In this document: piece after piece, positions 27,069 to 36,464 of the stretch
How positions within the stretch are numbered: position 1 is the stretch's first letter
Layout of the letters: each line of letters starts with the position of its first letter
Source: an uncultured Alteromonadaceae bacterium
Lineage (GTDB): Bacteria; Pseudomonadota; Gammaproteobacteria; Enterobacterales; Alteromonadaceae
DNA length: 64,000 nucleotides
Direction of reading: 5' to 3'
NCBI GenBank assembly: GCA_947501935.1
Contig: CANMXU010000014.1
Location: 54,562 to 118,561, forward strand
Translations under genes and position numbers: made by a program
Notes under the pieces: generated by a model
Seen by the model: the letters and a program-made list of their open reading frames with translations, nothing else
Databases searched by the model: none
What the model was told of the DNA's origin: nothing

Positions 27069-27444
27069 TTTTTATCCTTTGAATGTACCTAGTTTTAACT
27101 AACCGCTTAACTCGTTGAACACTGATATTTAACATAATAGGTGCACAAACGGGTGAAAATACCCCAGAAGTAATACAGTTAATACTTTCTTTTAAATAAT
27201 TAACTGTAATCATACCTAAGCTTTCAAAAACTTTCAATTTACTTTGTGGGTCTTCTGAGTTTTCTTTTTTGAAGGGGGCTGCTTGTTGCTTGCTAGAATG
27301 AAAAAACCTGATATGAATTTTCACATCAGGTTTTTGTTTAATCGATAAACGCTTATATTTATAACTTTATCGCTATGGGCAATATAGCTTAATAGTATGT
27401 ATTATCTTTTAATTTTAGTCTTGCAGTAGTGAGTTTCATGATGA
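27069..27444. other. Intergenic region between the GH20 and sulfatase genes
   Basis: Contains the sulfatase terminator at 27301-27336 and the presumed GH20 promoter. A minus-strand 89-codon ORF (27055-27324) overlaps the GH20 start, begins inside the terminator hairpin and has no recognisable content, so I do not call it a gene. Confidence 0.5.
27301..27336 (-). terminator. Terminator downstream of the sulfatase gene
   Basis: AAAAACCTGAT and ATCAGGTTTTT flank a short loop, with T runs possible on both strands. On the minus strand it lies about 110 bases after the sulfatase stop codon. Confidence 0.8.
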
Positions 27445-28836
27445 CTAATGGTCATGTTTGTTTTTAGTCTGCCCTTTTTGTTTTTTAGGAGCTTTCCAGC
27501 CTGACTTGAAGGTAGGCTCTGGCGCGGTACTTTCCCATTTAAGGTATTTATCTTTAAGGCTTTTAACTATTTCAGGGTGCTGAGCACTAATATCTTTTCG
27601 CTCACTAATATCTTGTTCTAGGTTGTATAAGGCTGTTTCATCTTTAACTCTGTTTTCTACCCACTTGTATTTTCCTGAACGTAAGGCAAGATCTGTCATA
27701 TGATCTCTACGCCAATGTAGTATGCGGTTTTCAATAGCTTTATTTTTATCTGATAGATAGGGCAGCAAGTTAATACCACTGGCTTTTTCAACGGGAGTTA
27801 CGCCGGCTGCAGCTGCGAAAGTAGGAACTAGATCTAAACTACTGACCATATCGTCACGTATTTGGCCGGCTGGAATTGATGCTGGCCACTGTATTAAAAA
27901 TGGAACGCGTAAGCCGCCTTCTGACACTGAGCCTTTATCTCCTTTTAAAACGCCATTATCAGAACCGTTATGTGCGGTTGGTCCGCCATTATCACTTAAG
28001 AACACTACAATGGTATTGTCGGTTAACTTTAATTTTTCCAAGTGTGAAAGAACACGGCCAACACCTTCATCTAACGAGTCTACCATTGACGTATAGATAC
28101 GGCGTTTTTTCGGTTCGATGTGTTTATATTTATTAATTAGCTCAGGCTTACCATGCATAGGGCCGTGTGGCGCCGTATACGATAAATACATAAAAAATGG
28201 TTTCTCAGGGCTTTGTTGTGTATGAGTATCAATAACTTCGATAGCTTTATCGGTTAAATAGTCGGTTAGGTAACCTTCAAATTTAACTTGTTTGCCATTG
28301 ATTTCAATCGCCTTATCACTGCCGGGAGCATCACTTTTATTATTTTCGTCATAATAATAATCACGTGAGCCTTCTCGTAATCCGACAAAATAGTCGAAGC
28401 CTCTATTAGTTGGATAATATTTATCAAGCACGCCAAGGTGCCACTTACCTATGATAGATGTGCCATAGCCGCCACGTTTTAACATATCAGCCATAGTTTC
28501 CAACTTAGGATCTAAACCATGAGGTTTTTTGCGAGGCAGATTAGCTTCGAAGCCTATACCAATACGGCCACTTATTAAGCCAGCACGTGAGGGAGCACAA
28601 ACTGAGTTAGAAACGTACCCTTGTTTGAACTGTATACCGTTTTGAGCAATAGAGTCGATGTTTGGTGTTGAAAACTCTTTTTGGCCGTGGATACTCAAAT
28701 CAGCGTATCCAAGATCATCTGCAAGTATTAGTAGAATATTTGGTTGGTCGTTAGCAAGGGGCTTGTTGTTATCACTAGCGTTAGCAGCGTTGCTAAAGAG
28801 ACTAATAACTATCACTAGTCGAAAAAATAATGTCAT
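27445..28836 (-). CDS. Sulfatase (arylsulfatase family, S1 formylglycine type)
   Basis: 463-residue exported sulfatase. A signal peptide covers about residues 1-20. The metal-binding NILLILADDLGYADLS follows, then the formylglycine signature CAPSRAGLISGR with Cys80 as the residue to be converted. KWHLG, SDNGGPTAHNG and LKGDKGSVSEGGLRVP are further active-site segments of the family. Activation needs a formylglycine-generating enzyme or anSME encoded elsewhere. The neighbour is a GH20 hexosaminidase, so a sulfated GlcNAc or GalNAc substrate is plausible but not shown. The C-terminus is Lys/Gly-rich. Confidence 0.92.
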   Translation of the reverse strand: MTLFFRLVIVISLFSNAANASDNNKPLANDQPNILLILADDLGYADLSIHGQKEFSTPNIDSIAQNGIQFKQGYVSNSVCAPSRAGLISGRIGIGFEANLPRKKPHGLDPKLETMADMLKRGGYGTSIIGKWHLGVLDKYYPTNRGFDYFVGLREGSRDYYYDENNKSDAPGSDKAIEINGKQVKFEGYLTDYLTDKAIEVIDTHTQQSPEKPFFMYLSYTAPHGPMHGKPELINKYKHIEPKKRRIYTSMVDSLDEGVGRVLSHLEKLKLTDNTIVVFLSDNGGPTAHNGSDNGVLKGDKGSVSEGGLRVPFLIQWPASIPAGQIRDDMVSSLDLVPTFAAAAGVTPVEKASGINLLPYLSDKNKAIENRILHWRRDHMTDLALRSGKYKWVENRVKDETALYNLEQDISERKDISAQHPEIVKSLKDKYLKWESTAPEPTFKSGWKAPKKQKGQTKNKHDH

Positions 28837-29174
28837 TTGTTAGGTTACCAGAACTTATATTGTTAACCGTACCATATAAAATTAATGAGTTAGTTTCACC
28901 TAATAAGGTGTTTTTTTACTTAACTTTGCATAGCAACTGTAAATAAGTATATATCGACTTGATGTCTAGGCCTCTAGTAGTTGTTTTTCCTAACATTTTG
29001 GTTAAATTTCTTTGCATGTAGCTGTCTGCCTGCTTTTTAATTCTTGCTACATGGTAAATAACTTAATGGACTTGGTAATAATAAGCCTTGTGCGTTTGTT
29101 TATCTTTATTGATAAAAAAGCCTGAGACTATTGCTAGGCTCAGGCTTTTAAAAATCGAACATTTTCGGTGGCGA
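28837..29174. other. Intergenic region between the sulfatase gene and trpA
   Basis: Holds the sulfatase promoter and the trp operon terminator (29112-29153). It also has a plus-strand hairpin CACCT-AATA-AGGTG followed by seven T residues (28897-28917), with no plus-strand gene ahead of it. Confidence 0.5.
29112..29153 (-). terminator. Terminator of the trp operon
   Basis: AAAAGCCTGAG (29116-29126) pairs perfectly with CTCAGGCTTTT (29139-29149) across a 12-base loop. On the minus strand it lies about 25 bases past the trpA stop codon and ends in a T run. Confidence 0.88.
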
Positions 29175-30008
29175 TTATTTTTTTGTTGCCGCTTTCATCT
29201 TGCTAACAAAGTTTGTTAGCTCGTTAAGCATGGCGCTGTTATCGCTTAAGTTGTTTTCAATAATTTTAACTACCGCTGAGCCACTAATTGCACCGGCGGC
29301 ACCGGCGGCTAATGCTTCTTTTACTTGCTCTGGCGCTGAAATACCAAAACCTAATACTGGCGGCGCAGCGCGGTATTGGGTTAAGGCATTAATTAAATTA
29401 TTCGCCGGCATAGCAGCTTTGGTTTCAGTACCTGTAACTCCTGCGCGGCTTAATACATAAGTATAACCACGGCTAAAAGAAGCGACTTCACGCAAGGTTT
29501 CGTCGCTAGCATTTGGCGGAGCAATAAATATTGGCGCAATACCATGTTTTAATGCCGCGTCGCGAAACGGTTCGCTTTCACGAATTGGTAAATCAGCAAT
29601 TAATACTGAGTCTACACCCACTGTTGCTATGTCTTGATAAAAATTATCTAAGCCACGAGCAAATACTAAGTTGCCATAAAGCAATAAACCAATGGGTATT
29701 TGCGGCGCGTATTCACGTATTTGACGTAAAATATCGATGCAAATATCGGTATTCACGCCAGAGTTAATCGCACGTAAGGCAGCCATTTGAATAGTTACAC
29801 CGTCAGCGCTTGGGTCGGAAAAAGGAATGCCCAATTCAAGCGCGTCGGCGCCAGCATCAATTAAAGTTTTAATAACCGCTAGTGACTGCTCGGCATTTGG
29901 ATCGCCAATGGTAACAAAAGGAATAAATGCGCCTTCACCTTTGGCTTGTAAATCAGCAAATGCGTTGTCGTAACGCTGACCTGCTGGTAAGTTGTTAGCT
30001 GCAGTCAT
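29175..30008 (-). CDS. trpA: Tryptophan synthase alpha chain
   Basis: 277-residue TIM-barrel subunit that cleaves indole-3-glycerol phosphate to indole and glyceraldehyde 3-phosphate, passing indole to TrpB. The catalytic residues correspond to Glu58 in [12 protein letters not shown] and Asp69 in PSADG. The phosphate-binding segment [13 protein letters not shown] is present. The start codon overlaps the trpB stop codon by one base, indicating coupling of the two subunits. It is the last gene of the trp operon. Confidence 0.97.
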   Translation of the reverse strand: MTAANNLPAGQRYDNAFADLQAKGEGAFIPFVTIGDPNAEQSLAVIKTLIDAGADALELGIPFSDPSADGVTIQMAALRAINSGVNTDICIDILRQIREYAPQIPIGLLLYGNLVFARGLDNFYQDIATVGVDSVLIADLPIRESEPFRDAALKHGIAPIFIAPPNASDETLREVASFSRGYTYVLSRAGVTGTETKAAMPANNLINALTQYRAAPPVLGFGISAPEQVKEALAAGAAGAISGSAVVKIIENNLSDNSAMLNELTNFVSKMKAATKK

Positions 30009-31261
30009 TAGTCTTGTCCTCGGTGTTTTACAGGTGATATTTCGGCAGTTTCGGGCTCTAAAATGGCATGTACATGTGCTAAATCTTTATCGCCCCGGCC
30101 TGATAAATTCACTAAGAAAATAGTTTCTGTGGTTACTCTATCTGCCATTTTTAGTGCATGTGCTAGCGCATGAGATGACTCTAACGCAGGAATAATACCT
30201 TCATTTCTTGCTAAGGTTTGAAATGCAGCTAAAGCTTCGTCATCATTAATAGGCACATATTGTGCGCGACCAGTGTCTTTTAAAAATGCATGTTGCGGGC
30301 CTACTGCTGGATAATCTAAACCGGCTGAAACAGAGTAAGATTCTTCAATTTGACCATACTTGTCTTGCATAATATAAGTATAGTTACCGTGTAACATGCC
30401 TTTCGAACCCGCAAATAAGGTTGCGCCATGGTGGTTGGTTTCTACGCCTTTACCGCCAGCTTCAACGCCAATAAGCTTCACATCTTCATCTTTAATAAAG
30501 TCGTTAAACATGCCAATTGCGTTTGAACCACCGCCAACACAAGCGATCACGTAATCAGGTAAACGGCCTTCTTCAGCAAGTAATTGCTGTTTGGCTTCTT
30601 CACCGATCATTTTTTGAAATTCACGCACAATTGTTGGGAACGGATGAGGGCCAGCGGCAGTGCCTAATAAATAATGGGCTTTTTCATAATTCGCCGACCA
30701 GTCACGCAAGGCTTCATTTACTGCATCTTTTAACGTGCCAGAACCCGCTGTTACCGGAATAACTTCTGCGCCCATTAACTTCATACGAAATACGTTCGGT
30801 TGCTGACGAGCACAATCAACTGCGCCCATATAAACCTTACATTTCAAGCCTAATAATGAACAGGCAATGGCGGTGGCTACGCCATGTTGGCCAGCACCTG
30901 TTTCAGCGATAATTTCGGTTTTCCCCATGCGTTTAGCTAATAATGCTTGTCCTAAAACTTGGTTAGTTTTATGCGCGCCGCCGTGTAGTAAATCTTCACG
31001 TTTTAAATATATTTTAGCTAATGGGTTTTTAACAATATTACGACACAAGGTCAGCGGTGTAGGGCGACCAGCATAGTTAGTTAATAAGTTATTAAACTCA
31101 TCGAGGAAGGTTTGGTCTTGTTGTGACTCAATATAAGCTTGCTCTAATTGCTCGAGTGCTGGCACCAATAATTCACCAACAAACATGCCGCCGAATTCAC
31201 CAAAATAAGCCGGTAATGAGGCTTTCACTTTTGAGCTTGTTACATTTTTTTCTGTGGACAT
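30008..31261 (-). CDS. trpB: Tryptophan synthase beta chain
   Basis: 417-residue PLP enzyme joining indole and serine to make tryptophan. The PLP lysine is Lys98 in GGAHKTNQ, followed by the [10 protein letters not shown] catalytic loop and the C-terminal phosphate-binding [10 protein letters not shown] and SGRGDKD. The frame is open for a further 32 codons upstream, but I chose ATG 31261 because MSTEKN... leads directly into the conserved [12 protein letters not shown] and lies one base after the trpC(F) stop codon, as expected in this operon. Confidence 0.96.
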   Translation of the reverse strand: MSTEKNVTSSKVKASLPAYFGEFGGMFVGELLVPALEQLEQAYIESQQDQTFLDEFNNLLTNYAGRPTPLTLCRNIVKNPLAKIYLKREDLLHGGAHKTNQVLGQALLAKRMGKTEIIAETGAGQHGVATAIACSLLGLKCKVYMGAVDCARQQPNVFRMKLMGAEVIPVTAGSGTLKDAVNEALRDWSANYEKAHYLLGTAAGPHPFPTIVREFQKMIGEEAKQQLLAEEGRLPDYVIACVGGGSNAIGMFNDFIKDEDVKLIGVEAGGKGVETNHHGATLFAGSKGMLHGNYTYIMQDKYGQIEESYSVSAGLDYPAVGPQHAFLKDTGRAQYVPINDDEALAAFQTLARNEGIIPALESSHALAHALKMADRVTTETIFLVNLSGRGDKDLAHVHAILEPETAEISPVKHRGQD

Positions 31262-31262
31262 A

Positions 31263-32684
31263 TTAATAATTCCGTATTTGAGCGAAAACTGCTTTGAGTT
31301 TATCGCGACATTTTTTACCTGGACTCGATTCAACACCTGAGTTGAGATCAAGGCCATACAATTCTTGTTCTGTTAATTGGCTTAGGGCATTGTCGATATT
31401 ATCAATGCCTAAGCCACCAGCTAAAAAGCTAGTTGATAAATCTTGCTCGGTTTGAGCTAACGCTTGCCAACCAAAAGCTTGACCACTGCCAGCATTTTTA
31501 CCATCGAGCACAAAATTGTCTGCCGTTACAGTAAATTTCTCAATGTTGCCATCTACCGAAATGGCTTTCCAAATTTGGCAAGTTTTTGGCAGTTGTTCGC
31601 GTAATTTGTCGATATAGCTTTGGTCTTCACTGCCATGCAGCTGCACTGCGTATAAATTTAATTCGCTCGCTATTTCTGCAATTTCAGTGCGCTTATGATC
31701 AACAAATACGCCAATATAGTTTAACCCCATTTCAGCGTTAACAATCGACTTTGCTTGCTCTTTGCTAACAAAACGTGGTGACTTTTCAGCAAAAATTAAA
31801 CCGCCAAATACTGCGCCAGCACAACGAGCGTCGGTCGCATATTCAGGTTTAGTTAAACCACACACCTTGTTTTGACCAAATATTAACTGACGACACGCAA
31901 GGTCGATATCATCTTCTGCCATTACTGAACTACCAACTAAAAAACCGTCAACGGCAGGGGCAAGTTCGCGTACTTGCTCGTTGGTATAAATACCCGACTC
32001 AGAAATTACTATGCGATCGTCAGGTAATGTCGGGGCAAAGTCAAAAGTACGGGCGATGTCGGTAGAAAGATCACGCAAATTACGATTATTAATACCAATG
32101 AGTTTTGCACCAAGTGCAATCGCGCGGTCACGTTCTTCTTCGTTAGAAATTTCAGTGAGAATATTTAAGTTGTACTGCTCAGCGACTTTGGCAAGTTCCA
32201 GATATTGCTCATCAGAAAGCACACTTAACATTAATAAAATCGCATCAGCGCCGTAATAACGGGCTAAGTAAACTTGGTAAGTATCAATGAAAAAGTCTTT
32301 ATTAAGTACCGGACAGCTCACCGTGTCAGTTACTATTTTTAAAAAGTCATAGTGGCCTTGAAAGTATTTTTCGTCGGTTAATACCGAAATGGCTGCCGCG
32401 TATTTATCATAAGTTTGACAAATCGCCTTTACGTTAAAGTCTGGGCGAATTAACCCTTTCGACGGTGAAGCTTTTTTACACTCTAAAATAAAACCAGCAT
32501 AAGGTTTGTCTGCCGTGCGAGTTAGCGCTGCGTACATGTCTTTAGTTGATGGGGTTAACTCATCAATAAAGCTTGCCAGTGGTAATTTCGCTTTTAACTC
32601 GATCACAGCATCGCGTTTATCAATCACGATTCTTTCTAAAATGTTTGGCTCATTTGAGCTTGATGGTTTTACTGGGCTGTTCAC
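31263..32684 (-). CDS. trpCF: Bifunctional indole-3-glycerol phosphate synthase / phosphoribosylanthranilate isomerase
   Basis: 473-residue fusion catalysing two successive steps of tryptophan synthesis. The N-terminal half is IGPS (TrpC): [33 protein letters not shown] and [13 protein letters not shown]. The C-terminal half from about residue 275 is PRAI (TrpF): [34 protein letters not shown], and [18 protein letters not shown]. The fusion matches enterobacteria and Alteromonadales. It overlaps trpD by four bases. Confidence 0.97.
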   Translation of the reverse strand: MNSPVKPSSSNEPNILERIVIDKRDAVIELKAKLPLASFIDELTPSTKDMYAALTRTADKPYAGFILECKKASPSKGLIRPDFNVKAICQTYDKYAAAISVLTDEKYFQGHYDFLKIVTDTVSCPVLNKDFFIDTYQVYLARYYGADAILLMLSVLSDEQYLELAKVAEQYNLNILTEISNEEERDRAIALGAKLIGINNRNLRDLSTDIARTFDFAPTLPDDRIVISESGIYTNEQVRELAPAVDGFLVGSSVMAEDDIDLACRQLIFGQNKVCGLTKPEYATDARCAGAVFGGLIFAEKSPRFVSKEQAKSIVNAEMGLNYIGVFVDHKRTEIAEIASELNLYAVQLHGSEDQSYIDKLREQLPKTCQIWKAISVDGNIEKFTVTADNFVLDGKNAGSGQAFGWQALAQTEQDLSTSFLAGGLGIDNIDNALSQLTEQELYGLDLNSGVESSPGKKCRDKLKAVFAQIRNY

Positions 32685-33715
32685 GAGCTTGTTCCTTTAC
32701 TTTCGTCGGCAGAATTTGAAATGCTAACCAGGGTATTTAATGTTGCTAAAGCTTTACCTGAAGCTAATACTTCAGCGGCCATATCAGCTGCTGCTTTAAG
32801 ATTATCGGCTTTATTATGTAAATATAATAAAGCGGCGCAGTTAATTATCACTGCAGCATTATGTGCATCTTGGCCTTGGCCAGATAAAATCGCTTTAATT
32901 ATATCGGCATTTTCGCTTGGCGTACCGCCTTTAATATCTTCTAAGGTGTAACTTGCTAAACCAAAATCACTTGGGGTGATGGTTTTCTCAACAAGTTTAC
33001 CGTTATTAATTTCGGTAACTTGTGTTTCGCCGTGCAAGGCTATTTCATCTAAACCACTGCCATGCACAACCCAGCCACGTTTAACGCCGGTTAGTAATAA
33101 ACTTTTTGCGATAACGTCAATTAGCTCTGGGGTATAAACCCCCAACAACATAATATTAGGAAAAGCAGGGTTTACTAACGGTCCTAAAATATTAAATAAG
33201 GTGCGAATGCCCATCGCTTGGCGCACTGGCCCTGCGTGCTTAAAACCGGGGTGGTAAGCAGGAGCAAATAAAAAGCATAGGTTGGCTTTATCTAAACATT
33301 GGCTGGCAACGGCGGGCGACATCATTAAATTTACCCCTAAGGCTTCTAATAAATCGGCAGAACCCGACATACTAGAAACGCTACGGTTACCATGTTTCGC
33401 CATTTTTAAGCCACACGCTGCTGCTAAAATAGCGGCAGTGGTGGAAATATTAATAGTATTAGCGCCATCGCCGCCAGTGCCAACACAGTCGGAAACATCA
33501 AAACTTTGCTTGGGAAATTCAGTGGCAGAAGCACGAATTGCAATAGCAGCGCCAGCAATTTCTTCTTCATTCTCGCCTTTAATTTTTAGCGCCGTTAATA
33601 CTGAGCCTAACGTTGCTGGGGCAATGTCACCTGCGATCACTTGGCTGAAAAAATCATTCGCTTGTGTTTGAGTAAGCGATTGGCCGTCGACGAGTTGTTG
33701 TAAAATATTACTCAT
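32681..33715 (-). CDS. trpD: Anthranilate phosphoribosyltransferase
   Basis: 344-residue enzyme joining anthranilate to PRPP. The glycine-rich PRPP-binding motif DCVGTGGDGANTINIST, KHGNRSVSSMSGSADLLEALG and the GPLVNP segment are intact. In E. coli this activity is fused to TrpG; here trpG and trpD are separate genes overlapping by eight bases, the usual state in Shewanella and Colwellia relatives. Confidence 0.97.
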   Translation of the reverse strand: MSNILQQLVDGQSLTQTQANDFFSQVIAGDIAPATLGSVLTALKIKGENEEEIAGAAIAIRASATEFPKQSFDVSDCVGTGGDGANTINISTTAAILAAACGLKMAKHGNRSVSSMSGSADLLEALGVNLMMSPAVASQCLDKANLCFLFAPAYHPGFKHAGPVRQAMGIRTLFNILGPLVNPAFPNIMLLGVYTPELIDVIAKSLLLTGVKRGWVVHGSGLDEIALHGETQVTEINNGKLVEKTITPSDFGLASYTLEDIKGGTPSENADIIKAILSGQGQDAHNAAVIINCAALLYLHNKADNLKAAADMAAEVLASGKALATLNTLVSISNSADESKGTSS

Positions 33716-34451
33716 GAGAACTTCCTGTTACTGATAAATTTTGCTGCTTAATTGGTGTGTTTTTTTCAATTAGTGCTTGTTGAGCAATTAAATGCTCAAT
33801 GCTTTGTGCTAAAAGCGTGCTGCCATAGGTTGTTAAAATAGATTCAGGATGAAACTGAAAACCTAAAATGGCATGGTTTTGATGACTTATTGCCATGGCA
33901 AGTTTTTCATTTTCTTGTCCTAATGCACTGTTATTCAAAGGGCAGTCAGCAATTAATGTTAACGGCGCTTTAATATTAGTCGCAACTAATGAGTGATAAC
34001 GAGCAATAGGTAAAGGGTTACTAATGCCTGCAAATGCGCCTGTGGCGCTATGGCTAATGTTTGACGCTTTGCCATGAACAATTTCAGGAGCACGTTCAAC
34101 GGTGCCGCCATAATGTTGTACTAAGGCTTGATGGCCTAAACAAATTCCTAAAATAGGATACTTACCGGCAGTTTTTTCAATTAACGCCATTAAACAACCC
34201 GCATGGCTTGGGTCACCAGGGCCGGGAGATAATACAATAAGTACCGGATCGGTGCAGGCATTAATTTGTTCAAAAATAAAATCAGCGCTTAAGGTATTGC
34301 GATAAATCGTTGGCTCGAAACCTAAAACCTGAAACTCATCAACTAGGTTGTAGGTGAACGAGTCTAAATTATCGAGCATGAAAATTTTGGTTTTAGGCTG
34401 CATTTTAGCTTGGCCTGAGCCTTGGCTTATAGTTTGGCTATTATTGCTCAT
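33708..34451 (-). CDS. trpG: Anthranilate synthase component II (glutamine amidotransferase)
   Basis: 247-residue class I glutamine amidotransferase that supplies ammonia to TrpE. The catalytic Cys is in GICLGHQALVQHYGG, and the His-Glu pair is in FQFHPESILTTYG. FMLDNLDSFTYNLVDEF is the usual N-terminal strand. There are short N- and C-terminal extensions rich in Gln/Ser. It overlaps trpE by 11 bases and trpD by 8. Confidence 0.96.
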   Translation of the reverse strand: MSNNSQTISQGSGQAKMQPKTKIFMLDNLDSFTYNLVDEFQVLGFEPTIYRNTLSADFIFEQINACTDPVLIVLSPGPGDPSHAGCLMALIEKTAGKYPILGICLGHQALVQHYGGTVERAPEIVHGKASNISHSATGAFAGISNPLPIARYHSLVATNIKAPLTLIADCPLNNSALGQENEKLAMAISHQNHAILGFQFHPESILTTYGSTLLAQSIEHLIAQQALIEKNTPIKQQNLSVTGSSHE

Positions 34452-36105
34452 TACCCGACTCCTTATCTGTACTTAACTGTTTAAACTGAGCCGCATTTTT
34501 AATTGCGCTGATCACCGCTTGAGCTTTTTGTCTGGTTTCATCAGTTTCTGCCTGCGGGTCAGAGTCGTAAACCACACCAGCCCCAGCTTGAATTTGAGCA
34601 ATACCGTCTTTAACAAAAGCAGAGCGAATAACTATACAAGTATCCATATCGCCTTCGCCAGTAATATAACCCACGGCGCCGCCATAGCTGCCGCGACGTT
34701 TGCCTTCAAATTGACGAATAAGTTCAGTTGCGCGTACTTTCGGCGCACCTGATAATGTGCCCATATTCATACACGCTTGATAAGCGTGTAGGGCGTCTAA
34801 GTCAGTAGATAAAGTGCCACAAACGCGTGAAACTAAATGCATAACATGTGAGTAGCGATCAACTTTCAGTAAGTCAGCCACATGACGAGTTCCCGGTTGG
34901 CTAACACGTGCCACGTCATTTCGGGCTAAATCAACCAGCATAATATGCTCAGCGAGTTCTTTTTTATCTAAGCGTAAATCAAGTTCAATGCGGCTGTCTA
35001 AATCGGGGGAGAAAGTACCGTCGGCGGTAAAACCACGACGACGCGTACCGGCAATAGGGTAAATTTCTACTTGGCGATTATGTTGCTGATATTTAATGGC
35101 AGACTCAGGTGAAGCGCCAAACATGCAAAAATCGTTATCTTGAAGATAAAACATGTATGGGCTTGGGTTGCTGAGTTTAAGCGCTTGATAAGCATTAAAA
35201 GTATCGCTACACGGCAAGCTAAAAGTACGTGAAGGCACTACTTGGAATATATCACCAGCGCGAATATGCTCTTTTAAATCATCTACTATTTGGCAAAACT
35301 GCTGATCGCTAATATCCGTGCTTGCTTCAATTTGTGGGGCGTTATCATCTTTAATATAAGTTGGCGCAACAATAGGCGTGGCTAAACGCACTTTCAGGGC
35401 CTCTATTCGCTCACTAATTTGAGTAAAGCAGCTTGCTTGTTTAGGGCCAGTGAAAATATTACCAATAATTTCGGCGCTATTTTCTTCGTGGTCAATAACA
35501 ATTAAGGTTTCGGCAAGGTAATAAACAAAATCAGGGCAGGTATTGTCGCCATCAGCAACCTCAGGTAATTTTTCACTCATCGACATCATGTCAAAAGCAA
35601 AAGCGCCACCTAAGAACACCGCAAAAGGATGTTGTGCTTGATTTTCTAGCTGGTTGAACAGGCGTAAACTTTGAAACGGATTAATCGCCATTAAGCGCGA
35701 CTTTTCGTCTAACTCTTGGGCAACATCGCTAAAAGTAGCAATTAATGTGTCGTTATCTAATGTTAACTCGGCTTTACCGGTAAGTTCTTGCTGTGCAAAT
35801 TGTAGTGCCGCTTTACCGTTTTCGGTTAAGGCTATAAAGCTAACTTGGTCGCCTTGGCAAACTATTTTAACGGCGGCATCGGTAAGTAATAAGCTTTTTA
35901 ATTGATGTTTTTTATCAATTTCAGCTGACTCTAATAATAAGTTATGGGCTTTATCACCACATAGTTGGCGGTAAACAGCGAGTGGGTCTGCTTGATAACA
36001 AGCTTTCTCTGAAATGGTATTTACCGCGCCTATTTCAGTATTGGCAGTGGTTGTTTGTTCGGCATTCGAACTTATCGGTGCTTTGTTTGTTGGTTTCTGG
36101 TTCAT
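34441..36105 (-). CDS. trpE: Anthranilate synthase component I
   Basis: 554-residue chorismate-utilising enzyme making anthranilate; feedback-inhibited by tryptophan in the family. The conserved LLLESAEIDKKHQLKSLLL segment carries the Trp-binding region. The chorismate-binding core includes DIFQVVPSRTF, SPSPYMFYL-like NPSPYMFYLQ, PIAGTRRRG, HIMLVDLARND and YGGAVGYITGEGDMD. About 20 residues of Ser/Thr/Asn-rich sequence precede the family start, making the N-terminus longer than in E. coli. AGGA lies 9 bases before the ATG. First gene of the operon. Confidence 0.97.
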   Translation of the reverse strand: MNQKPTNKAPISSNAEQTTTANTEIGAVNTISEKACYQADPLAVYRQLCGDKAHNLLLESAEIDKKHQLKSLLLTDAAVKIVCQGDQVSFIALTENGKAALQFAQQELTGKAELTLDNDTLIATFSDVAQELDEKSRLMAINPFQSLRLFNQLENQAQHPFAVFLGGAFAFDMMSMSEKLPEVADGDNTCPDFVYYLAETLIVIDHEENSAEIIGNIFTGPKQASCFTQISERIEALKVRLATPIVAPTYIKDDNAPQIEASTDISDQQFCQIVDDLKEHIRAGDIFQVVPSRTFSLPCSDTFNAYQALKLSNPSPYMFYLQDNDFCMFGASPESAIKYQQHNRQVEIYPIAGTRRRGFTADGTFSPDLDSRIELDLRLDKKELAEHIMLVDLARNDVARVSQPGTRHVADLLKVDRYSHVMHLVSRVCGTLSTDLDALHAYQACMNMGTLSGAPKVRATELIRQFEGKRRGSYGGAVGYITGEGDMDTCIVIRSAFVKDGIAQIQAGAGVVYDSDPQAETDETRQKAQAVISAIKNAAQFKQLSTDKESGNEQ

Positions 36106-36140
36106 GCTTATATGTCCTGATCAAAATTTAAATTGGGGCG

Positions 36141-36203
36141 TTATCCTGCGTAAATGGGCAAAAGCCACCAAATAAACCAACTTTTTACTTTAACTACTAT
36201 CAT
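36141..36203 (-). CDS. Second Trp-rich mini-ORF upstream of trpE (20 codons)
   Basis: An ATG with AAAGAG 7 bases upstream encodes MIVVKVKSWFIWWLLPIYAG, with Trp at codons 9, 12 and 13, and stops 35 bases before the trpE start. It lies downstream of the canonical attenuator hairpin, so it is not the standard leader peptide. No T-rich terminator separates it from trpE. Three Trp codons in 20 just ahead of trpE are unlikely to be random, but translation is unproven. Confidence 0.5.
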   Translation of the reverse strand: MIVVKVKSWFIWWLLPIYAG

Positions 36204-36227
36204 TTTTAATCTCTTTAAATATCTGCT

Positions 36228-36260
36228 ATTAGCAATATATAGGTTATTTTTATTGCTAAT
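36228..36260 (-). other. Inverted repeat between attenuator and second mini-ORF
   Basis: ATTAGCAAT and ATTGCTAAT are a perfect 9-bp inverted repeat with a 15-base gap. A competing smaller palindrome, TGCTA-A-TAGCA, overlaps one arm. This could fold in the trp leader RNA. Confidence 0.4.
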
Positions 36261-36279
36261 TTACTTAAGTTTAAAACGT

Positions 36280-36306
36280 AAAAAACCCGCTTAGCTAAGC
36301 AGGTTT
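36280..36306 (-). terminator. trp attenuator (terminator hairpin 3:4)
   Basis: On the minus strand AACCTGCTT and AAGCGGGTT pair over 9 bp with one G:U, loop AGCT, followed by six T residues. In plus-strand RNA the same position would be a C:A mismatch, so the element is built for the trp direction. The upstream segment TAAGTGGGTT, which includes the trpL stop codon, can pair over 10 positions with AACCTGCTTA (two G:U), giving the antiterminator. Confidence 0.85.
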
Positions 36307-36346
36307 CTTGAAATTTTTGCGCGTACAAACAAATATCACAACCCAC

Positions 36347-36403
36347 TTATGTAGAGTTATGCCACCACCAAATCATCGAAATAGTTTGTTTTGCTTGTAT
36401 CAT
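36347..36403 (-). CDS. trpL: trp leader peptide
   Basis: An 18-codon ORF, MIQAKQTISMIWWWHNST, with three consecutive Trp codons at 12-14, lies about 40 bases upstream of the attenuator hairpin. Ribosome stalling at these codons would free the region starting at the stop codon to form the antiterminator. A shorter version from the second ATG (codon 10, base 36376) is possible; neither has a strong ribosome site. It is divergent from rnm, as trpL is from yciV in E. coli. Confidence 0.8.
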   Translation of the reverse strand: MIQAKQTISMIWWWHNST

Positions 36404-36464
36404 TTAATTATGCATCCACGTAAAATTAACGGGTATTATTTAATTCCCTATAGAAGAACCCATT

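Noticed and set aside
27055..27324. Minus-strand 89-codon ORF before the GH20 gene
   Set aside because: It starts inside a terminator hairpin, overlaps the GH20 start and shows no protein-like features.
36404..36464. TrpR operator and trp promoter
   Set aside because: They must lie here, but no CTAG-type operator or convincing -35/-10 pair was visible.
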